A stretch of 64,000 nt of DNA from Rahnella bonaserana (GTDB lineage Bacteria; Pseudomonadota; Gammaproteobacteria; Enterobacterales; Enterobacteriaceae), in the NCBI RefSeq assembly GCF_019049675.1, contig NZ_JAFMOW010000062.1, positions 186,001 to 250,000 of the forward strand, read 5' to 3'. The position numbers and the translations under genes are program-made. The notes under the pieces are model-generated. The model was not told the DNA's origin. It saw nothing but the letters and a program-made list of their open reading frames with translations, and made no database searches. Positions 51,259 to 59,972 of the stretch are shown piece by piece. The first letter of the stretch is position 1. Every line of letters begins with the position of its first letter.

Positions 51259-52887
51259 CTAAACCGCTAAGCTGGCTAATAACTTAAAGCCGTGTGTCCC
51301 GTCCTTCTCCAGCTGCGCCACTAAACCGTATTCCCAGTCGAGATAATCCTGCATGGCCTGCGGACTGACATTCGTCCCTTCATAGGGGCGTTTATAGCGA
51401 TCCTGCGCATTTTTGATGTACGCTGATTCGCCGCGTTCCAGAGGGAATCCGGCTGTAATCCAGCCTACCGTTCCCTTTTCCAGCAAGTAAACTTCTTTAC
51501 CCGTCAGCGCCGCCACTTCCGTGACAGCGTAACGTGCCAGTAAACCACTGGTGCAGGTGATCACCCAGCGATGTTTTTCAGGTGCTGCCGCGATGATTCG
51601 CGGGATGTCAGCACGTGTCGTCCAGATGGCACCGGGAATGCGGCGATTCAGAAAGTTTGCGCTGGTGGTGAGATCAAGCACGCCGGTGTTTCCATCACTC
51701 AGCCAGTTCAGCAACTGCTCGGGTTTGACGGATTCGACCGCCGGAGCAGGCGCTATCTGTGCCTGCCAGTCGCCTTGCTCAGTCAAATCATCCGGCTGAA
51801 CATCAGCCACATACACTTCCCAGTTCATCTGCGCCAGCCACGAAGCCGCCATCCGTGCGCGTACACCGTCATTATCAACCAGTACGATACGGGCGCCCCG
51901 CACGCTCGCCGTGTGATCGGTTTCCTGAACCAGCTGACCACCAGGGACGTGGCGTGATCCGGCCAGATGACCGGCGCGATATTCGTCCGTGGTTCGCACA
52001 TCAAACAGATACAGCGTGCGTGAATCATCCCGCTGCCACTGCTGAATTTGTGACAACGTCACTGAGCGAACGCCTGCCCGAATTGCCAGAGCCTGCGCCC
52101 CTTTCAGGGCAAACGTTCTGGCACTTTCGCTAAGCTCAGGAAAATGCGCCAGCTGATTGTTCGCCAGGGACTGACCGGCCAGCGTCCAGCCAATGGTTCC
52201 GTTTCGTAAAGCGGTCACCGGCTGAGTCACGCCGGCATTGATCAGCGACTGCGTGCCGATAATGCTGCGGGTGCGTCCGGCGCAGTTGATCACAATATGT
52301 GTTTTTTCATCCGGCACCACATCGCGCAGACGCAGCGCCAGTTCACCGCCCGGAACGCTGACGCCACCGGGAATACTCATGGCCTGAAACTCGTCAAAGC
52401 GGCGGACATCCAGCACTGCAATGTTTGCACCCTGATTTTGCAGCGCCTGCACCTGTTCTGCAGTCAGCGACGGCGTGTGGTAATGATGTTCCACCCATTC
52501 ACCAAAGGCTTTACTCGGCGCATTCACATCAATAAAGATTTCGCCGCCGGCTTCACACCAGCCTGCCAGATCACCTGCCAGCAAAGCGATATCCTGATAA
52601 CCCAGCGACTTCAGAAATTCTGCGGCACGCACCGCTTTACGCTCACCGCAAACTTCATCGTAAAACTCGCCGTTATCGTACAACGTGATCGCTGTGCGAC
52701 GATTTGGAATACGATCCAGCACGTCCAGTTCCAGCTTCGACAGTGAAAGATTCGCGGCAAACAGCGGATGCCCGGTGGCAAATGCCGCTTCCTCGCGCAC
52801 ATCAATCAGTGCGACTTCCTGCCCTTCGCGCAGGCTTTCATACAGCCCGGAAAAATGGCGCAATGGCCACGCATGCAAATCAGTCAT
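51259..52887 (-). CDS. Four-domain rhodanese-like sulfurtransferase
   Basis: The 542-aa cytosolic protein contains four rhodanese domains in tandem. The active-site Cys is present in domain 2 (INCAGRTRS, about residue 210) and domain 4 (ITCTSGLLARYAV, about 450), and absent from domains 1 (LYDNGEFYDE) and 3 (LVDNDGVRARM), which carry Asp. It would move sulfane sulfur. I chose the ATG at 52887, 8 bp inside the end of the upstream dioxygenase gene. The longer frame from 53052 has no homologous sequence. A matS site lies inside it. Confidence 0.9.
   Translation of the reverse strand: MTDLHAWPLRHFSGLYESLREGQEVALIDVREEAAFATGHPLFAANLSLSKLELDVLDRIPNRRTAITLYDNGEFYDEVCGERKAVRAAEFLKSLGYQDIALLAGDLAGWCEAGGEIFIDVNAPSKAFGEWVEHHYHTPSLTAEQVQALQNQGANIAVLDVRRFDEFQAMSIPGGVSVPGGELALRLRDVVPDEKTHIVINCAGRTRSIIGTQSLINAGVTQPVTALRNGTIGWTLAGQSLANNQLAHFPELSESARTFALKGAQALAIRAGVRSVTLSQIQQWQRDDSRTLYLFDVRTTDEYRAGHLAGSRHVPGGQLVQETDHTASVRGARIVLVDNDGVRARMAASWLAQMNWEVYVADVQPDDLTEQGDWQAQIAPAPAVESVKPEQLLNWLSDGNTGVLDLTTSANFLNRRIPGAIWTTRADIPRIIAAAPEKHRWVITCTSGLLARYAVTEVAALTGKEVYLLEKGTVGWITAGFPLERGESAYIKNAQDRYKRPYEGTNVSPQAMQDYLDWEYGLVAQLEKDGTHGFKLLASLAV
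52050..52062. promoter_or_regulatory. matS site (MatP binding)
   Basis: GTGACAACGTCAC fits the matS consensus exactly. It lies inside the rhodanese gene. Confidence 0.85.
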
Positions 52888-53485
52888 GAGTTTTCTCTTT
52901 AGACAGATCCCAGATATTGGGAAGACAGGAACCGGAATAGCCGGAGATAAAGGTTTTTTCAGTGCCGTCAGGCAGATAGACGGCGCGCGACACCGCACCG
53001 ATGTTGTCGCCGTAAACATGAATACTGACCGACACCCGGTCGCTGTAAACATTGCTCACCTGATGGATATCCAGCACATCCGGCGCGATTTTCTCGACGT
53101 CACCCGGTTGCAGGGTGACGGGTTTGCCTTCAGGTTGCAGTGTGCCGTCGGGATGACGCGCATAGTTCTGACTGATTTCCGCGCCGCGCAGCATACCAAT
53201 CAGCCCCCAGACACGATGGTCATGAATTGGCGTTTTTTGCCCGGGCCCCCAGACAAAGCTGACGACGGAAAAACGTGAAAGCGGGTCGGCATACAACAAA
53301 TATTGCTGATAATGCTCCAGATGCGGCTGTGCAAACTCATCGGGCAGCCAGCCGTCATGGCGGATAAGTTCGCCCAGCAGACGACTTCCCTGCGCCAGAA
53401 TTTCTGTCTGCCCGTGCGGTTCCTGTACCAGCCGCGTGAAATCCGCCAGGAATTGCCGCAGCGGCGCGACCTGTAATATTGTCAT
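52880..53485 (-). CDS. Cysteine dioxygenase-family thiol dioxygenase (3-mercaptopropionate dioxygenase-like)
   Basis: The 201-aa cupin enzyme would oxidise a thiol to a sulfinate with O2 and Fe(II). The iron ligands are His-x-His in TPIHDHRVWGLIGML (about residue 87) and His in DIHQV (about 140). The RGAE segment after the HxH fits the bacterial 3-mercaptopropionate dioxygenase group rather than eukaryotic cysteine dioxygenase, and no Cys-Tyr crosslink Cys is seen at the usual place. It overlaps the rhodanese gene by 8 bp, so sulfur handling is likely shared. A LysR gene is divergent. Confidence 0.9.
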   Translation of the reverse strand: MTILQVAPLRQFLADFTRLVQEPHGQTEILAQGSRLLGELIRHDGWLPDEFAQPHLEHYQQYLLYADPLSRFSVVSFVWGPGQKTPIHDHRVWGLIGMLRGAEISQNYARHPDGTLQPEGKPVTLQPGDVEKIAPDVLDIHQVSNVYSDRVSVSIHVYGDNIGAVSRAVYLPDGTEKTFISGYSGSCLPNIWDLSKEKTHD

Positions 53486-53720
53486 CGCTTTCCTCTTCTC
53501 TTTGTCTCATCAGAGTCTTATCAGCACCGTTATTCCCACAGGCTAGCACCGGCGAAACACAACCAAAATTCATTTTATGGATAAGCTAATATGCAAATCA
53601 CACATAAAAATGTGCATCAGGATCCAGCTTCACGTTTAAAATTGATTTATTCTGCCTGACTGACCCATGACGATTTCGGGCAGGAAATTGCCCGTAAAGT
53701 GGCCAATAAAAAGAGTGCCG

Positions 53721-54635
53721 ATGAAAATTGAAGACCTGACTGCTTTTGTGGCAGTAATTCGCCTGCAATCCACCCGCCTCGCTGCCGATGAGCTGGGGCT
53801 GACGCAACCCGCCATTACCCGCCGGGTACAGAATTTCGAAGAGTCACTGGGCATTGCCCTTCTCAACCGCCAGACTAAACCATTGAAACCTACGCTGATG
53901 GGCAACCGGGTTTATCAGCAATGCCGTCATATTTTGCGCGAAGTAGATGCCCTGACCGATCTGGTTGCTGCCGACAGCCCGCCGTCCGGCCTGCTGCGTC
54001 TTGCGGTACCACAAAGCCTGAGTGAAAGCAGTCTGCTGCCCGCGCTGAAAAAGCTGTCGTCGCAGTTTCCGGAGATTCAGCCACGTTTGTCGAGCGGCTG
54101 GGGCGAGGAGCTGTTATTGCGCGTGCAGAGCCAGGAACTTGAGGCCGCCGTCGTGCTGTTCCCGCTGAGTAAACAGTTTCCGGAAGGTGTGGAAAATCAA
54201 CCGCTGGGCGCAGTGGATCTGGTGGTCGTCGGGCCAAAGGATCCGCAGGCATTGCCGCAGAGACTGGAGGATTGCTATCAGCGTGGATGGATCCTGAATC
54301 CGCAGGGGTGTGGTTTTCGTGCTGCGTTACAACGGGCGCTGACCGAGCAGGGATTGCCGCTGCTGATTAATCTCGAAGCGTTTGGGACGACGTTGCAGCT
54401 ATCGCTGATTGCCGAAGGTCGCGGACTGGGACTGATGCCCCGCGCCCTGGTTGAACACCACGCGCTGCGCGATAAGCTGGAATTGTATGCCCTGAAGGAT
54501 TTCGCGCCGCGCAGCCAGTTATGGCTTATCTATCCCAATGTCCCGGCCAGTCAGATCCCTGCAATCGATGCGTTTGCGGCAGCGATTGCAGAAGGATTAG
54601 ATTTGGCAGACGTACATAAACCTTCAACCTGCTAG
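53721..54635 (+). CDS. LysR family transcriptional regulator of the thiol dioxygenase operon
   Basis: The 304-aa LysR protein has an N-terminal winged helix (RLAADELGLTQPAITRRVQN, about residues 18-37) and an effector domain. I chose the ATG at 53721, where MKIEDLTAF begins. It is divergent from the dioxygenase-rhodanese operon across 235 bp, the classic LysR layout. Its stop overlaps the convergent malI by 4 bp. Confidence 0.88.
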   Translation: MKIEDLTAFVAVIRLQSTRLAADELGLTQPAITRRVQNFEESLGIALLNRQTKPLKPTLMGNRVYQQCRHILREVDALTDLVAADSPPSGLLRLAVPQSLSESSLLPALKKLSSQFPEIQPRLSSGWGEELLLRVQSQELEAAVVLFPLSKQFPEGVENQPLGAVDLVVVGPKDPQALPQRLEDCYQRGWILNPQGCGFRAALQRALTEQGLPLLINLEAFGTTLQLSLIAEGRGLGLMPRALVEHHALRDKLELYALKDFAPRSQLWLIYPNVPASQIPAIDAFAAAIAEGLDLADVHKPSTC

Positions 54636-55663
54636 GCCGATTCCCTTTCGACCAGCGCCGGAGGCACAATAATGTTTTGTGCTTCCAGATTTTGTCCCCC
54701 AATCCGCAGCAGCAAACGCCTTGCCGTGGCATGACCAATTTCACGGGCTGAGTTAGCAATTGACGTCAGCGGCGGCTCGGTCAGTTCAGATTCGGGCGCA
54801 TCTTCCATGCCGATCAGAGCAATTTTCTGCTGATAAAAACTGTCCACCGCCCCGCCGCCGACTTCAGCGCCGGTGCGTAACACACCAAAGTAAGCGCCCA
54901 GAGCGACAGACGATTTATGGCAAACAATCGCGCTGATTTTCGGGTAGTGAGACAGTAAAGTTTCTGCCGCATCGGCAGCACATTTTTGCTGATAGTCGCA
55001 CTCGATAATCCATTCACTGCGAAATGGCAGGCCGTACTGTAATAACGTGGCGCAAAAGCCGCCGAGACGTTCGGCGCGTGTTAACGAATGGCTTTCGCCA
55101 CCAAGGTAAGCAATTTGTTTGTGACCATGCCTGATCAGGTATTCCGTGGCCATTTTTGCGGCCAGCATATTATCGGGGCGCACAACGTCGATGCCTTCAA
55201 TTCCGCCCGAACGTGCGGCGCAAACCAGCGGCACGCCCTGCTCCTCGGCTCTTTCTTTCAGACCTGCGACTGAATTCACCCCACCGGCAATCACAATGCC
55301 GTCCACGCCATGCGTGAGTAAGGTTTCAAAACAGCGCATCAGCCCTTTGCCGGTTGAACCGCTTTGCAGCAGAAATAACACTTTCCCCTGCGCTTCAAAC
55401 ATCTCGCTCAGACCGGCCGTCATTTCGGCATAAAACGGTTCACAGATATCGCGCACAATCAGCCCGACAACCCCGGATTCACCGCCACGCAGCGTACTGG
55501 CCTGACGGTTACGCACGAAACCCAGTTCATCCACGGCGCGGTTAACGCGCTCTGCCGTGGTTTGCGAGATCCGCCCTTTGCCGCTGAGTACCAGCGAAAC
55601 CGTCGTGACCGAAACACCGGCATGCTGCGCCACATCGATAATGGTAATTTTTTTATGATTCAT
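54632..55663 (-). CDS. malI: Maltose regulon repressor MalI (LacI family)
   Basis: The 343-aa repressor has an N-terminal LacI helix-turn-helix (TIIDVAQHAGVSVTTVSLVL, residues 7-26), a hinge (NRQASTLRGG) and a ribose-binding-like core. It matches E. coli MalI, which represses malXY and its own gene. It is divergent from malX, with two operator-like palindromes in the gap. MalY and MalX follow, as in E. coli. Confidence 0.93.
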   Translation of the reverse strand: MNHKKITIIDVAQHAGVSVTTVSLVLSGKGRISQTTAERVNRAVDELGFVRNRQASTLRGGESGVVGLIVRDICEPFYAEMTAGLSEMFEAQGKVLFLLQSGSTGKGLMRCFETLLTHGVDGIVIAGGVNSVAGLKERAEEQGVPLVCAARSGGIEGIDVVRPDNMLAAKMATEYLIRHGHKQIAYLGGESHSLTRAERLGGFCATLLQYGLPFRSEWIIECDYQQKCAADAAETLLSHYPKISAIVCHKSSVALGAYFGVLRTGAEVGGGAVDSFYQQKIALIGMEDAPESELTEPPLTSIANSAREIGHATARRLLLRIGGQNLEAQNIIVPPALVERESA

Positions 55664-55785
55664 CAGACATTGTCGTTCATATCAAACTCCATGAAACGGG
55701 ATCCTTTCCCGTCCGCTTTATCCCCCTGAATGCTGCCGCAGGAAAAATTAGCGTGGTCAGACAGTTATACCTAATTCGGCTTAAT

Positions 55786-55803
55786 GAGTAAAACGTTTAA
55801 CCT
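55786..55803. promoter_or_regulatory. MalI operator, malI-side copy
   Basis: GTAAAACGTTTAAC is a palindrome around CG, a close relative of the E. coli MalI operator core AAAACGTTTT. Its centre is 78 bp from the second copy. Confidence 0.7.
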
Positions 55804-55863
55804 TCATTTCACCCATGTCGCGCAGGCATGATCGAATATTGTGAAGTACAACACGTATTAATT

Positions 55864-55881
55864 AGGTAAAACGTTTTATCT
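55864..55881. promoter_or_regulatory. MalI operator, malX-side copy
   Basis: GGTAAAACGTTTTATC is a near-perfect palindrome around CG, 48 bp before the malX ATG. With the first copy, it gives one operator per divergent promoter. Confidence 0.78.
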
Positions 55882-55928
55882 TAGCCGCCATCAAAACACA
55901 GCTTAATAAAACAACTCAGGGAGCGGGT

Positions 55929-57542
55929 ATGCCTGCCACTAAAAAACAAAAAATCACACTTTGGGAATTTTTCCAAAGCTTAGGGAAAACCTTCATGTTG
56001 CCGGTCGCCTTGCTGTCGTTCTGCGGCATCATGTTGGGTATCGGCAGTTCGTTAAGCAGCCATGACGTTGTGACGTTATTGCCTGCTTTAGGTAATCCCA
56101 TTCTCCAGCTGATTTTCGTCTGGATGAGCAAAGTCGGTTCGTTCGCGTTCAGCTTCCTGCCGGTGATGTTTGCTATCGCTATCCCGCTGGGCATGGCGCG
56201 TGAAAACAAAGGTGTGGCAGCGTTCTCCGGCTTTGTCGGTTTCGCGGTGCTGAACCTGGCCATCAACTTCTTCCTGACTGCCAACGGTACACTGCCGACA
56301 GCGGATCCGGCGATTCTGAAAGCCAACAACATTCAGATGATCCTCGGCATCCAGTCTATCGACACCGGTATTCTGGGTGCGGTCATCGTAGGTATCATCG
56401 TCTATATCCTGCATGAACGTTACAATACCATCCGTCTGCCGGATGCACTGGCGTTCTTCGGCGGTACCCGCTTCGTCCCTATCGTGACGACCGTAGTACT
56501 GGGTCTGGTCGGTTTGATTATTCCTCTTATCTGGCCTTTCTTTGCCGCAGGGATCAACGGTCTTGGCCGTCTGATCCAGGGCGCGGGCGTGTTTGGTCCG
56601 ATGATCTTCGGTTCCGGCGAACGTCTGCTGTTACCTTTCGGTCTGCATCACATTCTGGTTGCGCTGATCCGCTTCACTGAAGCAGGCGGCACGCTGGATG
56701 TCTGCGGTCGCGAAGTGAGCGGCGCTCTGACTATCTTCCAGGCGCAGCTTTCCTGCCCGACCACTCACGGCTTCTCTGAAAGTGCGACACAGTTCCTCTC
56801 ACAGGGCAAAATGCCAGCCTTCCTCGGCGGTCTGCCGGGTGCAGCACTGGCGATGTACCACTGCGCGAAACCTGAAAACCGTCATAAAATTAAAGGCCTG
56901 CTGATTTCCGGCGTCGTGGCTTGTGTGGTCGGCGGAACGACTGAACCGATCGAATTCCTGTTCCTGTTTGTTGCGCCGGTTCTGTATGTTATCCATGCAC
57001 TGCTGACCGGTCTGGGCTTCACGATTATGTCGGTTCTGGGTGTGACTATCGGTAACACTGACGGTAACATCATCGATTTCGTGGTCTTCGGTATTCTGCA
57101 CGGTACAGCGACCAAGTGGTATCTGGTGCCGGTTGTGGCAGCCATCTGGTTCGCGGCTTACTACGCAATCTTCCGCTTCTCCATCATGCGCTTTAACATT
57201 AAAACGCCGGGGCGTGAATCCGAGAATATGCCAGCCGCAGCAGCCGTACCGTCTTCCAGCAAATCTGGTTACAACGTGCCGGTGATCCTGAGCGCACTGG
57301 GCGGTGCCGGTAACATCGTTTCACTGGATAACTGCATCACCCGCCTGCGTCTTTCGGTTGCGGATATGTCGCTGGTAGACGATGCGACGCTGAAAGCTAA
57401 CCGTGCGATTGGTGTCGTGCATCTTAACGAGCATAACCTGCAAGTGGTTATCGGCCCGCAGGTGCAGTCAGTCAAAGATGAACTGGATTACCTGATCCGT
57501 ACGGCGGCCAGTCACAGCGCACCGGAACCGGTCACCGCGTAA
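55929..57542 (+). CDS. malX: PTS maltose/glucose transporter subunit IICB
   Basis: The 537-aa inner-membrane permease takes up and phosphorylates glucose or maltose (E. coli MalX, 530 aa). The IIC domain (about residues 1-400) has about ten helices. The IIB domain has the phosphorylated Cys in DNCITRLRLSV (about residue 461). It lacks IIA and relies on the shared IIA-Glc. A terminator-like hairpin separates it from malY. Confidence 0.95.
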   Translation: MPATKKQKITLWEFFQSLGKTFMLPVALLSFCGIMLGIGSSLSSHDVVTLLPALGNPILQLIFVWMSKVGSFAFSFLPVMFAIAIPLGMARENKGVAAFSGFVGFAVLNLAINFFLTANGTLPTADPAILKANNIQMILGIQSIDTGILGAVIVGIIVYILHERYNTIRLPDALAFFGGTRFVPIVTTVVLGLVGLIIPLIWPFFAAGINGLGRLIQGAGVFGPMIFGSGERLLLPFGLHHILVALIRFTEAGGTLDVCGREVSGALTIFQAQLSCPTTHGFSESATQFLSQGKMPAFLGGLPGAALAMYHCAKPENRHKIKGLLISGVVACVVGGTTEPIEFLFLFVAPVLYVIHALLTGLGFTIMSVLGVTIGNTDGNIIDFVVFGILHGTATKWYLVPVVAAIWFAAYYAIFRFSIMRFNIKTPGRESENMPAAAAVPSSSKSGYNVPVILSALGGAGNIVSLDNCITRLRLSVADMSLVDDATLKANRAIGVVHLNEHNLQVVIGPQVQSVKDELDYLIRTAASHSAPEPVTA

Positions 57543-57555
57543 AATTCTGATTAAC

Positions 57556-57578
57556 AGGGCGACTTATGTCGCCCTTTT
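57556..57578 (+). terminator. Terminator-like hairpin between malX and malY
   Basis: AGGGCGAC-TTAT-GTCGCCCT is followed by TTT. It sits inside the expected malXY operon, 14 bp after malX. Confidence 0.7.
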
Positions 57579-57603
57579 CTGCTTTATTCAGGGAGTGAAA
57601 CGA

Positions 57604-58791
57604 ATGTCCTCAGCTTCTTTTAATTTCGACACCGTGACCGACCGTCACGGCACCTGGTGTACTCAGTGGGATTATGTTGCCGACCGTTTTGGCAGCGCTG
57701 ACCTGTTGCCCTTCACCATCTCAGACATGGATTTCCCCGCCGCGCCGTGCATTCTCGATGCGCTGCAAAAACGCCTGCAACACGGCGTTCTCGGTTACAG
57801 CCGCTGGCATCATGACGATTTCCTCGGTGCGGTTGCACACTGGTATCAGCAGCGTTTCAACAGCCAGATTGATACTGACATGGTGGTGTATGGCCCGTCG
57901 GTAATTTACATGGTTGCGCAACTTATCCGCCAGTGGAGCCAGCCGGGTGACGGCGTGGTGACATTCACGCCCGCCTACGACGCCTTCTTCAAAGTCGTTG
58001 ACGGCAATCAGCGCCAGATGCTGGGCTGTCCGCTGATCAAAAAGGGTAACGACTGGTCCCTGGATGCAGAACATCTGGAAAGCCTGCTGGCGCAACCGGC
58101 CTGCTCATTACTGTTACTGTGCAGTCCGCACAATCCGACCGGTAAAGTCTGGACGCGCCAGGAGCTGACGCTGATCGCTCTGCTGTGTGAACGCCACAAC
58201 GTGCGGGTGATCAGTGATGAAATCCACATGGATATGGTCTGGGGCGAAAATCAGCATACGCCATGGAATGAAGTGGCGCGCGGCGAATGGGCGTTACTGA
58301 CATCAGGCTCAAAAAGCTTCAACATTCCTGCCCTGACCGGCGCTTACGGGCTGATCAGCCATCAGGCACAGCGCGAAGCTTATCTGCATCAGCTGAAAGC
58401 CTGCGACGGATTGTCTTCTCCGGCGGTACTGGCGGTTCACGCCCATGTGGCAGCCTATCACCATGGTGAACCCTGGCTGGACGCGCTGCGTGAATATCTG
58501 CAAGCCAACCTGCGTTATGTCGCAGACCAGCTGAATGCCGCCTTCCCGCCGCTGAACTGGCAACCGCCGCAGTCCACCTATCTGGCTTGGATTGATTTAC
58601 GTCCGTTGGGGCTTGACGACAAACAACTGCAAAATGAGCTGATCGAGCATCAAAAAGTCGCGATCATGCCGGGTTATACTTACGGCCAGGAAGGCAACGG
58701 CTTCCTGCGCCTTAATGTCGGGTGCCCGCGTTCGAAGGTGGAGACGGGTGTGCAGGCTTTGGTCCGCGCGATAAAAAACTTGCAGCAATAA
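57604..58791 (+). CDS. malY: MalY: cystathionine beta-lyase and maltose regulon modulator
   Basis: The 395-aa PLP enzyme has beta C-S lyase activity, and in E. coli also inhibits MalT. The PLP Lys is in LTSGSKSFNIPALTGAYG (about residue 238). ISDEIHMDMVWG has the cofactor Asp near 207, and SPHNPTGKVW is a family motif. I chose the ATG at 57604, with GGGAG 8 bp upstream. The GTG at 57595 overlaps the ribosome site. A hairpin follows the stop. Confidence 0.95.
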   Translation: MSSASFNFDTVTDRHGTWCTQWDYVADRFGSADLLPFTISDMDFPAAPCILDALQKRLQHGVLGYSRWHHDDFLGAVAHWYQQRFNSQIDTDMVVYGPSVIYMVAQLIRQWSQPGDGVVTFTPAYDAFFKVVDGNQRQMLGCPLIKKGNDWSLDAEHLESLLAQPACSLLLLCSPHNPTGKVWTRQELTLIALLCERHNVRVISDEIHMDMVWGENQHTPWNEVARGEWALLTSGSKSFNIPALTGAYGLISHQAQREAYLHQLKACDGLSSPAVLAVHAHVAAYHHGEPWLDALREYLQANLRYVADQLNAAFPPLNWQPPQSTYLAWIDLRPLGLDDKQLQNELIEHQKVAIMPGYTYGQEGNGFLRLNVGCPRSKVETGVQALVRAIKNLQQ

Positions 58792-58798
58792 CCGTGCA

Positions 58799-58826
58799 GC
58801 TCCTCCCCGTTCGCAGGGGGAGGAGC
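58799..58826 (+). terminator. Hairpin after malY
   Basis: GCTCCTCCCC and GGGGAGGAGC pair perfectly around 8 nt. No U-run follows, so it may stabilise the mRNA end rather than terminate. Confidence 0.55.
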
Positions 58827-58907
58827 TTAGTTGCGCAACAACATTTCATTCAGGGTGATTCTGCAGTTATAATGCCCCGCACATTTCAATAATAATGAGT
58901 GCACACC

Positions 58908-59906
58908 ATGATCGATACACGCCTTCCCCTGACCGACATTCACCGCCACCTTGATGGCAACATCCGCGCTCAAACCATTCTCGATTTAGGCCGTCAGTTT
59001 AATCTGACCCTGCCTGCCAATGAACTCGAAGCGTTGCGTCCGCACGTGCAGGTGATGCACACCGAGCCGGATCTGGTGAGTTTTCTGCAAAAACTCGACT
59101 GGGGCGTGAAAGTGCTGGGCGATCTGGATGCCTGCCGCCGTATTGCTAAAGAGAACGTCGAAGATGCCGCCCGCGCTGGCCTGCATTACACTGAGCTGCG
59201 TTTCTCTCCTTACTACATGGCGATGAACCACAAACTGCCGGTGGCGGGCGTGGTGGAAGCAGTGATTGAAGGGATCCGCGAAGGTCAGCAACATCATGAT
59301 ATCGATGTGCGTCTGATCGGTATTCTGAGCCGTACTTTTGGTGAAGACGCCTGTCTGCAGGAGCTGGAAGGTTTACTGGCGCACCGCGATGGCATTACCG
59401 CGCTGGATCTGGCCGGTGATGAACTCGGTTTCCCTGGCAGCTTGTTCCTCAGTCACTTTAACCGTGCGCGTGACGCGGGCTGGCGCATTACCGTGCATGC
59501 CGGTGAAGCCGCAGGTCCGGAAAGCATCTGGCAGGCTATTCGTGAACTGGGTGCAGAACGTATCGGCCACGGCGTGAAAGCCGCGCAAGACCCTGAGCTG
59601 ATGGACTTCCTGGCGAAGCATCAGATTGGTATCGAATCTTGTCTGACTTCCAACATTCAGACCAGCACTGTCGGCTCTTTCGAACACCACCCGCTAGCAG
59701 TCTTCCTGCGCCACGGCGTGCTTGCGTCTATCAATACGGATGACCCGGCGGTTCAGGGTATCGAGATTGCCAACGAATATAACATTGCCGCGCCAGCTGC
59801 CGGCCTGACTCAGGAAGAAATCCGTCAGGCGCAAAAGAATGGCCTGACCATGGCATTCCTGACCGAGGCTGAGAAACAAGCTATCCGCGATAAAGTGTCC
59901 GCGTAA
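58908..59906 (+). CDS. add: Adenosine deaminase
   Basis: The zinc enzyme converts adenosine to inosine and deoxyadenosine to deoxyinosine in purine salvage. The 332-aa protein matches E. coli Add. Zinc and catalytic motifs: DIHRHLDGN (residues 10-18), [11 protein letters not shown] (about 197), [10 protein letters not shown] (about 246), and NTDDPAVQG (about 277). I chose the ATG at 58908 to match E. coli MIDT. It follows malY as in E. coli and ends in a strong terminator. Confidence 0.97.
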   Translation: MIDTRLPLTDIHRHLDGNIRAQTILDLGRQFNLTLPANELEALRPHVQVMHTEPDLVSFLQKLDWGVKVLGDLDACRRIAKENVEDAARAGLHYTELRFSPYYMAMNHKLPVAGVVEAVIEGIREGQQHHDIDVRLIGILSRTFGEDACLQELEGLLAHRDGITALDLAGDELGFPGSLFLSHFNRARDAGWRITVHAGEAAGPESIWQAIRELGAERIGHGVKAAQDPELMDFLAKHQIGIESCLTSNIQTSTVGSFEHHPLAVFLRHGVLASINTDDPAVQGIEIANEYNIAAPAAGLTQEEIRQAQKNGLTMAFLTEAEKQAIRDKVSA

Positions 59907-59923
59907 CTGTGTTTTAAGCAACA

Positions 59924-59960
59924 AAAAAGGGCGGGAACATATTCCCGCCCTTTTCTTTTT
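59924..59960. terminator. Bidirectional terminator between add and the BASS transporter gene
   Basis: AAAAGGGCGGGAA and TTCCCGCCCTTTT pair around 4 nt, with A-rich and T-rich flanks on both sides. It serves convergent genes. Confidence 0.93.
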
Positions 59961-59972
59961 TTATTCAGTGGG

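Noticed and set aside
52888-53052. N-terminal extension of the rhodanese protein
   Set aside because: This stretch is the out-of-frame shadow of the dioxygenase gene. The family starts at 52887.
53591-53617. Dyad ATGCA/TGCAT with CACAT/ATGTG between the LysR and dioxygenase genes
   Set aside because: The two pairs do not share a centre. It may include a LysR site, but the evidence is too weak to call.
57636-57650. GTGAC and GTCAC inverted repeat in malY
   Set aside because: The spacer is 5 nt, not 3, so it is not a matS site.
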